Below are positions 49,247 to 60,896 of a DNA stretch of 64,000 nt, one piece after another; the stretch's first letter is position 1, and every line of letters starts with the position of its first letter. A program made the translations under genes and the position numbers. The notes beneath the pieces are model-generated. The model did not search any database. It saw only the letters and a list, made by a program, of their open reading frames with translations, and was not told where the DNA came from. The DNA is from Nissolia schottii (lineage: Eukaryota; Streptophyta; Magnoliopsida; Fabales; Fabaceae): positions 1 to 64,000 of the forward strand of contig QANU01112129.1 of assembly GCA_003254905.1 (NCBI GenBank), given 5' to 3'.

Positions 49247-50418
49247 TGTAGGGTATAATTATGATTTATGATCCGTATAAATTTTTTTCATATTAAAATT
49301 TAATCATGTATTATTAAGTTATTTTTAAAATTTAGCTATAAAACTTACAATTTACATATAAATTAACCTCATCGATGAAAACAACTTCCTTTTTTACCCA
49401 ACCAATTACACGTTCTAAAAGATATAAATTTCTCGTTTAATAAGATATATAAAACTTTTTTTAGTAATGTTTCAATTATTTCATACATTATTATTTTGTT
49501 TTATACAATAAAAAAACTAAAAATTGTCAAAATTATTTAAATGCATTTAGTTTCATTGAATTTGACTAAACTATCCAGACAAGATGTAAAAAAAATTCGT
49601 ACCTTAATTTGTATTGACATAAGAGATAATATTTAAGGTTGGACAAAAGAAACTAAGAACAAAAATCAAAATCAAAGCATAAGCTATCATGTATTAGAAA
49701 AATCATAAGCTATACATTAGCACTCCATCTAATGCGGGCTCGTATCCCAAAAAAGACTTTGATTTCTAATTTTGCTGTCAATATGAGAGCCAATTTGATA
49801 GATGATTTATAAGTATTTTGTCAATGTTCAAAAAATTGGGGGCGTGTCCTAGCCCTGATGAGATGACAGGTGTTGAGATTCACCTAAACTTTTGTTAATT
49901 GAAAGAAAAAATGGTACTCCCTCTGACTCCAATTAACTTATTTAACTCCAACCAATTAGCCTGATATTCGAACGAGATTGACCTGATATGAGAGTAAATT
50001 AAAGCTTTTCAATCACTCTAACCAAATAACATCATTTAGAAATTTTTAATTGTCATTAATCTATTAATTAATGATCACAAAAACTTAATATGAGCAGCAT
50101 ATTTTGCTGCAGAACCAAATTGTACATTCCTCTCTTATTTGTAGAGAGTGTGCGGTCAACTAATGACTAATGACTATTTAACCTTTTACTGTGTTACTAG
50201 CTAGGGTTTACCTAATGACTAATGATATTTGTACTCACTTATTTATGGTGCATGCTCCATAAAACTAGGGACTTCAGGTATAACAGGGTAATGTTATCAA
50301 CTGTAGTCTACCAATCCTGCATCACTGGTAAACATTTACACGTGAAGTCCCTGATTTGAATCATTATATAAGTAAGTACAAATAAATAACAGAACTTTAA
50401 TTTTAGGTAAAGGTTAAT
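49247..50418. other. Intergenic, downstream of the CBF-like gene
   Basis: AT-rich DNA with no supported feature. The part nearest 50418 should hold the 3' UTR of the minus-strand AP2 gene. Confidence 0.45.
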
Positions 50419-51024
50419 TCAATCCCCCCACAGAGTCAAGTCCATAGTAGTTTCCCCGCCAACCCAATTGAACCCTTTCTCCAAAGCCGGTGGTGTAATG
50501 ATCAGCCCTTCTGCCATGCTGTTCAACAATCCCGGCATGTCGAACACCTCCTCGTCGTCCCAATAGAATCTTCGAGAACCTTCTCTTTCCTCACCAGCAC
50601 TCCAATCAGACAAAGACAACTCCTCATCATGAGAACCACCAATAATATTGCTAACCTCTTTGGCTTCTTCTTCATCAACAACAAACCGAGCATTATCCTC
50701 GCACGAAAAGTGCTTCTCCGCCGCCTGCATTGCCGCAAACTGGATGGCCCTGATGGAAGAGGTCTCCCGGTTGAGACGCGGCAGTGAGGCGGCGGAATGA
50801 GGGAAGTTTAAGGAGGCATGTTCGCCTCTGAAAGCCAAGGCGGCCACATCATAGGCTATAGCTGCCATGTGAGGGCTAACAAAAGTTCCAAGCCATACCC
50901 TCCTTGTTTTGTTTTGAGGTTGTCTTACCTCACAAACCCATTTCCCATTCCTTTGCCTCACACCTTTGTAGATAGGGTGGCGAGTCTCTTGGAACTTCTT
51001 CCTCCCAGCTCTTCTTTTCTCCAT
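50419..51024 (-). CDS. CBF/DREB1-like AP2/ERF transcription factor
   Basis: CBF/DREB1 factors bind CRT/DRE elements in the nucleus and switch on cold and drought genes. This intronless gene encodes 201 residues. Before the AP2 domain it has [15 protein letters not shown], the signature that sets CBF/DREB1 proteins apart. The AP2 domain (about 18-76) reads [19 protein letters not shown], then [20 protein letters not shown]. The second signature, normally DSAWR, is changed to HSAASLPRL, and the C-terminus ends LTLWGD rather than LWSY, so it is an outlying member. The acidic tail ([17 protein letters not shown]) resembles other group III activators and the HARDY-like neighbour 5.4 kb away on the other strand. 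The start lies in a CCATT-context ATG with an upstream TATA box. Confidence 0.88.
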   Translation of the reverse strand: MEKRRAGRKKFQETRHPIYKGVRQRNGKWVCEVRQPQNKTRRVWLGTFVSPHMAAIAYDVAALAFRGEHASLNFPHSAASLPRLNRETSSIRAIQFAAMQAAEKHFSCEDNARFVVDEEEAKEVSNIIGGSHDEELSLSDWSAGEEREGSRRFYWDDEEVFDMPGLLNSMAEGLIITPPALEKGFNWVGGETTMDLTLWGD

Positions 51025-51145
51025 TAATGTGTTGTGTATAAAATTCAGTGATGCAAAGTGTGTGTGTGTGTGTGTGTGAGTGCATTAAAAAGTTTAGGGT
51101 ACAAACAAAGTTTAATGTCACGCACACACATATATATAGCACGAG
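51025..51145 (-). promoter_or_regulatory. Promoter and leader of the CBF-like gene
   Basis: On the minus strand a clear TATA box GCTATATATATGTG (about 51127-51140) lies some 105-115 bases before the start codon. Between them is a (CA)n tract (51057-51078, GT on plus) that would fall in the leader. Position and sequence only. Confidence 0.6.
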
Positions 51146-52935
51146 GGGGGAAAGGAATGTAAATGGAGATGGTTGTTATATTTGAATAGAAACAAAACAT
51201 ATTAGTCTCGTGCGGCATGGTCTTTCATTATGAGATGCTTTTTATTTTTTTATTTTTTATAGAAAGTGGTATTATTTTAATATGAAAAAAAATGAACATA
51301 AAATGTTCATGATAAAAAAAAAAATACCAACCTAAAAGTCCTCTTAATTGAAAGAGGTGGTATTTTATTTGTGTAGAAAAGATGAAATGGTCACGATCAT
51401 TAAGAAATATTTGAGTGGGATCCATCTTTATAAATAAATAAAAAATAAAGGTGAACTTACCCATCTGATTCATGATATTCATAATTATATATCATTTTTA
51501 TATGTACAATTAATAATCATTTTTTTAAAATCTCACTTATAATGGCATAAATTGTAATTTAATTACGTAATGTAGTAATATTTAGGGAGTATTCATAAAT
51601 AAATGTGAGTGAGATTTTGAACTAGAAGAAATTTTAAGTACCCGTTAGGAGGATTGAGATATTTTGGTAAACAGAAACATAAAATATCTAGTCGTGAATC
51701 AGGCTCGTGTGTTTGTATGTGATGTTGTTCTCTATGCATAATTTTGATGTGAAAATAACATTTTCTTCTTTTTATGTGATTTGGTGAGAATTAGCTAGTA
51801 GACATACGAGAGAGACAGGACTTGTGTGAAACATATTTGGTTGTGGCTCATAGCGTAGAACGTGACAGGACTTCAGAGAGTGATCTAATTATTAATTAAT
51901 TTTGTAGCACCAAAATAGTGTGATAAGCGTGCTTTAAATGTTTGAAGCCACACGCACATATATGTGTGTATATATATATTAATATTTAATGCTCCACGTG
52001 TAAGGGTGTGAAGCCTGCTCCACAAAGTCACGTGATGTAAAAGGGAATAAAGACGCGTTTTTTTTTTGCAGATATAGTATAAGAAAATTAAATAAGATTG
52101 TTTCATATTGTACGAATGGGTTCATATTACTTACTATGTTAGTCATCATGATCATATTGATCATTGTTAATATTAAATACTTTCTTTGTTAAGAGGGTAA
52201 TTAAGTATTAATTGTGGGTAGGTTTGAAGTCATTGTTATTAATTAATTATTTATGTTTAAATTAAACAAAAGGATAAAGGACTGCAGGAGTGATGCGAGA
52301 TTATAGGGCAATTTCAATAATGGTGGACGGAATGAGACAGGTTAGAATAATGACATGGTAGAACGTAGAAATTACTTTGTGGAGTCAAGAATACCTAAAA
52401 AGTGAGGGTTTGTGGTGTTAGACATCACTGAACACGACACGTGGAGGCCCACCGGAGGGTCGGTTAGTGAAATTGTCAATAAACTTTTACTTAACAATGT
52501 AATGGAGACGACGTCAGTGCATTGCACGAGTTTGTTAAGGCAGTTACTGCTAACTTTCACGGTGATGACTACGGTGCACGCCATAGCTTGCACCCCACTT
52601 TTGTGTGAAATAAATTATCAAATTTACTAAATTTGTCCCCGTCTTTTCAATTAATTTTCACTTCTCATATTTATAAACATACCCTTCACCTCTTTAATTT
52701 TCAGCGTTCAATCCCTACCCAATTTCCCTCTCTTCTTTCCGAGCTCACTCCCATTTCGTTCCCAAATTCACTGCCAATGATTCTCATCTTATTGAAAACT
52801 GATATGACCGTCAATAAAACATGACTAGACATAATGTTCCACGTTAAACAAGTTCATATACCACAATTAATCGCACTCTATTCTCTCCTTTTTTTAAAAA
52901 AAAAAAAAACAAAAACCATTGCAATACTAATATTG
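51146..52935. other. Intergenic, upstream of the CBF-like gene
   Basis: AT-rich with T and A runs (51240-51325, 52057-52068, 52891-52909). A CCACGTG word is at 51992. A GC-richer patch at 52430-52600 has only a 72-codon chance frame. Nothing else recognised. Confidence 0.4.
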
Positions 52936-52939
52936 CAAA

Positions 52940-53787
52940 TATATTAAATAGTGAAATGTCTCTTAAAAGTAGGTAACAACAAACATCCTTGCCAATGGCG
53001 TGACAAGTGTTATTATTCATTAATCCTCCGGGATTCTTCAAATAATCTTATTGCCATTCATCATTAATAATCAAGTAAGCAGCTTTATCACTAAGTTACT
53101 AACATTATTGCGATATAATATTATAACAATTATATTTATTATATACGTAAATTCTGTTACTAATTAGTGATTCAAAAGTTGAATTTAGTACATCAAGCTA
53201 AATAAACAAACATCATTACCACTAAGCTACTAATATTATTATGTTATTTTCCCGCAACCATTATATATATTTTATACTTGAACTGTGTTATAGATGAGTT
53301 TTAAAACAATCAAATTTTTATGAAAAAAAGTACAAATAAAAATTATAATAGGCTTAAAATAAAAAATACTAAATTCAACTTTTGAGTAACTAATTAGTAA
53401 CACAATTTAAATATATAATAAATATAATTGTTATAACATTATATCATAAGAAACATAGTTTCACCTCATGTGCGAGACACATGCCAACAATGCTAACATG
53501 GAGAGGGTGATGTGGCAGTTAACATGTCACGTTGCTCTGTCAAGTGTCATGTCAACAACCACCGTTAAATGGATTAACGGTTAATAGGGACCAAATTGAT
53601 TGAAATAAAAATCAAGAGGAACTAATGAAAATCAAGAAAGACTAAATTGTGGGAGCTTTTTCAATATATTAAGTAGTAAAATGTCTCTTAAAAGTAGGTA
53701 GCAACAAACATCTTTGGCAGTGAAGTGACATGTGCTAGTATTCATTAATCCTCACAGATACTTTAAATAATCTTATCATCATTTACT
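52940..53787. repeat. Direct repeat pair (about 123 bp, 725 bp apart)
   Basis: 52940-53062 and 53665-53787 share the same order of sequence with about 85 percent identity by eye: ATATTAARTAGTRAAATGTC, AAGTAGGTARCAACAAACAT, ATTCATTAATCCTC and AAATAATCTTAT. The DNA between them holds an inverted-repeat element and a GC-richer stretch with ATGTCACGTTGCTCTGTCAAG. This could be an old tandem duplication or the two ends of an unrecognised element. Confidence 0.7.
53112..53445. mobile_element. MITE-like element with about 75 bp inverted repeats
   Basis: The left arm from 53112 (GATATAATATTATAACAATT) and the complement of the right arm ending at 53445 (GATATAATGTTATAACAATT) run together for about 75 bases through CAAAAGTTGAATTTAGTA, with few mismatches. 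The loop is AT-rich and non-coding. No certain target duplication was found. Confidence 0.65.
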
Positions 53788-54507
53788 CTTTTTTTTTTTT
53801 TTAATTTGAATTATTTTATTTTTGAATTATTGAAAAGTGGAAATTGAATAGAAAGTTGGGCTTTCTGGTATGGGTTACTTGCCCCTATTTGGTTTACTAA
53901 GCAAAAGCTTTGGGATATGTATTATTTTCGTAAAGGCCCGGGATGATTTCTCTGATAAAAATCAGTTTAGAACAACAAAAATTTGGATAAATAATTTACT
54001 ATGGGTAGTGGGCTACTGGCTCTGGAATATGGATACGGCAACCTTTTGAGAAAATAAAACACATCTTCAATTTTACCCAAAAAAAGCAACACATTCAATT
54101 AAAAAAATTAAAAAACGCACATCTTCACACTATGGGCAGGGCATATGAATATCAAGAATTGGCATAAAATTCTTTTGCAGTCTATTTATACATGAATCCT
54201 CCTGCTAAACATAAAGGGAAGCGAGGAAAGTGACATTAGGTTCTTTGATATATTTAATTATGATTAAGTACAGAGGAACTAACTTAATTCAAGTTTGAAT
54301 TTAATAGGGATCAAATTGGACTTATATTGAATTTCTCCACTAGCATTCATAGTAATCAGCTGCAACATGAACGTTATTTTGTGTCATGAGTTCAAATCCA
54401 GAAAATAGTACTTTGAGACTTGTCTGAGTAAAACAATAGATACATCTACTCTCTCCATCCCTATTACGTAAGAGTCTTCTGCCCAAAATTGCCCCCTTTT
54501 GTTTATT

Positions 54508-57500
54508 TTAAGATCCTAGTTCCTTTGTAAATTCCTCCACTAGAAAGCCAAAGATAGCAACCTCTAATTCCCATGCTAGCTCTCCCACTTGTTGTGCATT
54601 TTTCTTCCACAAACCTTCCTCTCTTGAAAAATCATCATCTACCATCATATCAATGGTGTTGGAGTCCACTTCTTCCCACAATTCTAGCCTCCTACAAACC
54701 CTTTCCATCACAATATCCATATCATCTGAGGTATCATGTTCTCTGATATGTTCCTCTGCAATGAGATCAGAGACCAGTCTCTTGAGATCTTCCGCGAATC
54801 GCCTTCCGCCATGAGTCCTCGAGTTCTTTTCTACATATGATGCTTCACTATTGTCATCTTCACAATCATCCTCTTCATTGATAATTGTTCCATACTCGTC
54901 TTCTTGATCTAGCATTCTTTTCTCGAGTTCCAATTGATCCAAATTGGCAAGTTTCTCAAATCGGTGAAGTCTGTACAATAGTTGCTGCTCAGTTCCTGAA
55001 ATTTTGACATAGAAAATAAGATCAATGATAAGTTCCTCTTTCAATTAGTTCTATAAATTGTTGTTCAAAACATGCCATAAACCAATTCTCCTAATAGCTT
55101 GAGTTGTCTAGGCATAATAAGAATCAATCTCTAAATCACTTGGTCATATAAACCCCGATAACATGTCATGAACCAACTCTTTTTAAAACATAAGCTACTA
55201 AATAAAGATAAATGAATGATTTTTATATATAACAAAACATTGCAAACATATCATATTACAAAACTTTCAATAATTGATCAGCTTTCTTAGACTTCTTACA
55301 TGTTGGCTTCAATCAAGTAAGCAATATAAGTACTTGATGTACTTGATGCATGTAAACTTTAGCAGCTACTTGAAGTGGTTGGAAATTTAAGTATTTAACA
55401 ATGGCTAAATGGTTTTTGAAGTACTTGTACAACTAAATCGAGTGCTAAAATGAAACTTTCAAGCAATATAGAACACATGGGTTGGACCACTTTCCCCAAG
55501 TTAAAAAAGATAAGGAACTTTAAAATTTTTCAACAACTAAAGAGTATACCACCAAATTAAACATGATGCAAAATATGAAAAGTTAGATTGATTGGTCAAA
55601 CATCGTACAACACATTGAATGGAAGCATATAGAATATCACACGATGTTATTATGTTGTGATATTATATATAAGAACACTTAGAAACCATTTTAAAGTTTT
55701 GAAAGTGAGAAATTTTTGTTTATGGTAATTGCCATTATTGATCGTGGGTGTTTTCATTCAAAAATCAAACATGTAGATAAACGGATCTTGTGACACAAAA
55801 ATTGAAAAAATTGCGTGGGTCATGTTGGAATTTATAATGAAATTGGCTTGTATCTCTGCTAGTAAACCAAAGAGTACATGGGCCAAGATCCACATTCAAT
55901 GCGAAATGCATGTGTTGGATGAGTTATAGTGTGAGATCTTTCAATTGGAACCACAAAGATAGATGTATGATGGGTTCAATTTCAGCAAATTAGCCCCCTC
56001 TTGTACCATTTTTGCAACAGAAAAATCAACTTTGTGAGAAACGTGTACGATGCTATATGTTGATAGAAAACGACCATACAAAAAAAATATATTAAAAACA
56101 ACAAATAATGGTAAAAAATTTAAAATAATAATTAATAACATAAATAAATAAACCGTAGTGTTATTTGAACTTAATTATTGCAAACATCATCTCTTTCAAA
56201 AATAAGAAATAAGAAATCATGCATAAATAAGTGGAGAGTCTAGTTCAATTTCTTCTGTTTCTTTACGCAAATACGTGAAAATTTTCAATTATGTTAATTA
56301 GTGAATTGAACATCCAAATAAATGAAGAATTATGGGTTAATAATTGTAATTTTCAATTTGTGAACCCGATCAAAAGATTAACTTTAATTGTTATGCACTA
56401 TTTTACTTACCATGTCATTTAATTAAATCATTTTATATGCATGACTTTTTAAATATTAAGAAAGACAATTAACTAGTTTTACTTATGTGTTTATATATGA
56501 TTGGATGACAATATAAAATTAGTGCATATCAATTAAACTATAAAACATTTCTCATCCGTTATTTGTCAATTTCTATATATAATTCACCAACTATTATTAG
56601 TGTTGAATGTATAGTTAAAAAAAAAAAAAATTTCTCATAAATAAAAAATGGCATACTTTGTACGTTGGCATAGCTACACTCCAAATCATCATCCTCATAG
56701 TAGTCATTTGACTCATTTCCATGCACATCATCATCTTCAAAAGGTGGGTCTAAAACGGATACAGGACTACACTGTTTCTTCTCTTCTTCTAATTCTTCTT
56801 CCTCCCTTAATTGGAATTTGTTGATGCTATCTGCTCCATTATTACCAATTTCTTGGTCCTACATGGAAAAACACAACACAACCACCTTAATTATTATATT
56901 GTACTCCAAATTGGGTAGTTAACATACTTAGTCTATCATTCTTGTAATGTCAATGGATTAAGACTCAACACACGGTATCATAATTGAATTGGGGTTTGTT
57001 ATTGACTTCTATTTTGTTTTGGTTACTTGCAACATGACCCATTTTTTTTTTTTTAAATTAACAAAAGTTTAGGTGAGTTCGGCTCTGGTTATCCCATTAG
57101 GATTAAAGCATGTCTCTAGGCTCTATGAATCCTTACAAAAATGCTTACAGATCATTTATTAAAGTAGTCCTCGTATTGATAACCGAAAATCAAACTCCTT
57201 TTGAGATATTAATTGTTTCCTTATTAATTGTGCCAACCATCTTTGACGCAGGTAACATGACCCAATTATATAGTAATTTAATTTATAAACAAAAATACAA
57301 ATATATGAAACTATACTCTATTAGTAAATTCCGGGGGGGGGGGTCTAATAACAACAAGAGAACAAACAAAAGCATAATTTGTCTTCTTTTGGAGAAATAT
57401 TATTTACCCAATTACCCAGTAGAAGGTGAAAACGAAAAACAGATTAAAAAGATTTGCACGGCTGCAGAGACATGATCGAAAAATACATGTATATACAGGT

Positions 57501-58076
57501 ATGAAAATATATGAGACTGAAAACCATAGAAAGTGAATTGACCTGACCTATTTGACCTATATCCTAGATTCATTGATCTTAAGCAAAATTGGAAAAAGGA
57601 AAGAAGGGTATAATGGTCATTGCGAAGCAAAGCAGAGCCAGATCCCATTTGCCGACAAGGAGAAAATAAATCAGAGCGCAAAAATAATGTGCCAGTGAAG
57701 TCGGTGCACGAACTCAGCACGGGTATAGAATTAGAATTAGAATTAGAATTAGAATTAGATGATGGGGTGTTTAATTAAATTGTGACACAGTGGTAAACGA
57801 AAGCAACTAACCAACCTCAGTTACGGAGGAGGAAGTGAGGAGGAGGCGGTTGCGAGAGCGGGTGTTGTCGGAGTGAGATAAGTCGAATATTATATCCCTC
57901 ACCTTCTTGAAAAAGGACCCTAATATCCCGAAGCTTTGGGATTTGGTTGAATTGGAGATTGGGGATTGCAATTGGCTTTGCTTCTCGGAGATGAAGGCGC
58001 GTAGAAGGAACGGCTCTTGCTCCTCGCTTAGTAGCTCCCGCAACACGTACTGCTTCTTCTTCTTCTTCTGTGCCAT
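54508..58076 (-). CDS. TRM-like (TON1-recruiting-motif) / DUF4378 family protein, three exons
   Basis: TRM proteins bring TON1-TRM-PP2A complexes to cortical microtubules and so affect cell shape and division plane; many end in a DUF4378 domain. Exons are 58076-57816, 56858-56657 and 54995-54508, with GT-AG introns of 957 and 1661 bases; the joined frame gives 316 residues. The N-terminus is MAQKKKKKQYVLRELLSEEQ. The middle holds SPVSVLDPPFEDDD, a motif I associate with TRM proteins, within a very acidic stretch. The third exon has YRLHRFEKLANLDQLELEKR, and the C-terminus (about 230-312) resembles DUF4378: RFAEDLKRLVSDLIAEE, RRLELWEEVDSNTIDMMVDD and VGELAWELEVAIFGFLVEEF. It is shorter than most TRMs. 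The family call is from recalled motifs; a precise subgroup (TRM27/28-like) is suggested by the neighbours. Confidence 0.8.
57333..57759. repeat. G homopolymer and (GAATTA)n repeat in intron 1 of the TRM-like gene
   Basis: A run of about 11 G lies at 57333-57343. Five AGAATT units lie at about 57725-57759. Both are inside intron 1 of the minus-strand gene. They are likely to vary in length between individuals and the G run is prone to sequencing error. Confidence 0.85.
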
Positions 58077-59232
58077 TTCAATCGATCACTTTTCACAGTT
58101 CCTGCGGATTCAATTATATATGAACACACCGAAATCAGAATAAAATGCATATCAAAGTTAGGCAGGCATTTGCTTATTCTTGCAGGTTTGCTAAATTACA
58201 AAATCAAAATAAGTTGCTCACTCTGCAAGGGACAAGACGACCATACATTCCATGCATGTAATTTTCAATATATTGTTAATGCGATACTCTCATCAGAATA
58301 TATAGTTCCCTTCTTTCACGGTTGGTATACATGTAGTCAAGTAAAATTGTACATGTTATATAAACTTCGTCGTTAAATTAGAACCTTCGTCAAAATATTA
58401 ACTTCGGGAGGATAGAATACATTGTCACATTTCTAACACTCTATAAAAAAAAAAAAAACAATCCCGAATCAACACAATAAAAAAAAAATTAAAACACAAA
58501 ATAAGTTATTCCAAAAAGCGATCAATCTAAATATCTATGCTCAAAATTTAATAAACTTTAATCTTTTATTCAATTTTAAATGTTCGTAGTTTAATATTAG
58601 TACTTGTATATTTAAATTGTCATAGCTATAAATGTGAGGCCCAATGACTAAACCAACAATACTCTAATGTCACTAAAATAAAATATTTTTTTAATAATTT
58701 ACGTATCACTAAAAAAAGTTGCTGCGATGGATCTAATTTTTAATAAGATTATCAAAAATTTGATTAATCCGACTTGATCCGATATGACAAATATATTAAA
58801 CATATAAATACATATATTTCTGAGTTAATGTGACGTCATTAATTTGAAAACTATTAGGAGAGGTCATCACTTTACCAACCACTTCATCGATCTACCATGA
58901 TGAATTTCATTTCATTTCTGGAGTGAATTAATAACAAGCAAGAAATTAAACATGAAGGAAAATTAGTTACTCATTGTTTGTCAACATTTTCACTCATTCA
59001 TTTAAAAAAGGAAAAAGAAAAGTTGAAAAAGACCTCAAACTTAATTTGTTTGTGAAATGAATCCAAGGGAAGCCCCAAAAAGCACGAAGGTTTTCATAAA
59101 CGACAAAGCAAAGAGTGGCAAGTGTGTCTATAATAATAAATGCACCGTCATTCTGCGCTACTCCAAATAATGGAGGTCGAAGAGAAAATATCTTTTAATT
59201 TGTGTAGTCATAGATTTATCATGTTATATTTT
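58077..59232. other. Intergenic, upstream of the TRM-like gene
   Basis: AT-rich DNA with poly-A runs at 58446-58458 and 58480-58489. It should hold the promoter of the minus-strand TRM-like gene. No other feature is supported. Confidence 0.4.
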
Positions 59233-59237
59233 CTTAT

Positions 59238-59505
59238 TGTTAAGAATAATATATATTATATTTGTGCAGCGGAAGCGTGGTGGGCCCATAATCCACAGGT
59301 CCCTGGATCTGAACTAGGCTCTGATACCATGTTAAACAGCGTGAAAAATCAGATAAATGGGACATTAAAAAACATAGAAGAAAGATAGAAAACAGAAAAA
59401 TAATACAACAGCCAAAACACAACGATCAAAAATAAATCACAATCAAATCAAATTAAACATAATGTATATCAAACAAATCAAATATAATATATATTATTCT
59501 TAACA
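59238..59505 (-). mobile_element. LTR fused to an initiator tRNA-Met copy, closed by an inverted LTR end
   Basis: On the minus strand a 176 base LTR (59505-59330) begins TGTTAAGAATAATATATATT and ends GTTTAACA. It is followed at once by TGGTATCAGAGCC, the classic initiator tRNA-Met primer-binding site. The match to the tRNA does not stop after the usual 13-18 bases. It continues for 64 bases (59329-59266), to about the D arm, with a handful of changes in the T arm and one in the anticodon stem. After that come the first 27 bases of the LTR again, inverted (59238-59264, exact complement of 59479-59505). The flanks are CTTAT and CTTAC, a 5 bp target duplication with one change. No PPT or second direct LTR is present. 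Confidence 0.85.
59266..59329 (+). pseudogene. Partial initiator tRNA-Met copy including CCA
   Basis: GCAGCGGAAGCGTGGTGGGC and the next 44 bases follow plant initiator tRNA-Met from the D arm through the CAT anticodon to the acceptor end GGCTCTGATACCA. About 11 bases at the 5' end are missing. Nuclear tRNA genes do not encode CCA, so the copy derives from mature tRNA, through reverse transcription. The T arm is altered (GGATCTGAACTAGG against GGATCGAAACCTGG). It cannot fold as a full tRNA. Confidence 0.85.
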
Positions 59506-59510
59506 CTTAC

Positions 59511-59968
59511 AGTTTTCTTTTTTATATATAGATCGTTCTATATTATAGTACTAACTAAACTACCTGCTCGTCACTTTTTAAAATTTTAAGATATTAACTA
59601 TATTTAATTTTTATTCTATTTAATGCATAAAAAAATTAGAAGAAGATATGTATAACATTAATTACCTTTATCATGTTGAGTATACACACAAATTTTATGT
59701 CAGGCAATAATCGTTTTTTGTTGGAATAATAAAGGCCAGTTCTTTTCCACGTGTGTGTTAAGTGATGGATCACATCCACGTGGCATACAGGTCTGATGTT
59801 TGTCCCTCTAAACCATGACGTGGCATATTCTCGTCAACGCATAGGATTCTCTTTTCCCTCCTCAATACAATGCATGCAGTCATGCACATACTATTTCATC
59901 AAACTTTTTCTGCGATTTCGAAAAATAAAATGTGATATAATATGTTTACAAGATTGTTTGTTAGTATA

Positions 59969-60001
<33 letters not shown>

Positions 60002-60896
60002 TAAAAAAATTTCTGTGGTGAATTGTTTGTGCCAAAGAAAACATGCATATATTATATATTATTGTTATGATTATGATTTTGAGTCTGAATCATTTAAAAT
60101 GATGATTTCATTTTAGAAGAAAAAGTTGAGAGTTTTTACTTTTAAATTAATAAAAGAATTAATACTTTATTTAGTTTTTAAATTTTACATCTGTATTGTA
60201 GTTGGTATCTCAACTTAAAAAAGTAACGGATTAGTTCATAGACTTTGCAAACGTCGTTAGTCCTTATCCTATATCCCAAGAAGAAATAGTTAGATTATTT
60301 AAAAATTACTTAGAATAATATTATAATATTCAGAGATTACTTAGGATAACTAATGGTTAACCTGTCACTTTTTAAATTGAGAGACGAATTAGGATAATGG
60401 TGTAAAGTCTAGAGATTAAAAAAGTTATTGACCCTTAATAAAATAACAAGTGCTACTTATTTTAATTTTATTGATTCAAAAGTAAAACATATTATTTTAC
60501 TATGTTAAGTGAGATTTTACTTTAGAAGAGTTTTGTTCGATGGTTTTTGAATAAACAATGAAACATCAGCAACTTTGTAAGGCTTAGATGCTACATTTTC
60601 ATTGCTCAACAAGAGGTAGCCTCAAATGTCTCCATTAGAGAAATTATGCAAACAAAAATATAACATGTGAATAAATAATGATATATACATTATATATAAT
60701 TCATCACATATTATCTTTTATATATGAATTTTGAGACGTGTTTATGATAAAAGTCAAATAATTTTAATGATGTCATTCAAAGGATTGAATGACTATATAA
60801 GAAAATTCATGATTATATGTACATTATATTAGCCTTAAATATTGCTTACATTATCAAATGTGTATATCATTAGATTATTCATATGTATTTACGTAA
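59511..60896. other. Intergenic, AT-rich
   Basis: A (TA)n microsatellite spans 59971-59999. G-box-like CCACGTG words occur at 59747 and 59778. At about 60150-60440 two weakly inverted stretches (AACTTAAAAAAGTAACGGATT and, complemented, CAATTTAAAAAGTGACAGGTT) suggest an old inverted-repeat element. No gene is seen. Confidence 0.4.

Noticed and set aside
59266-59329. Functional initiator tRNA-Met gene
   Set aside because: The 5' 11 bases are missing, CCA is encoded, the T arm is altered, and the copy sits inside an LTR structure.
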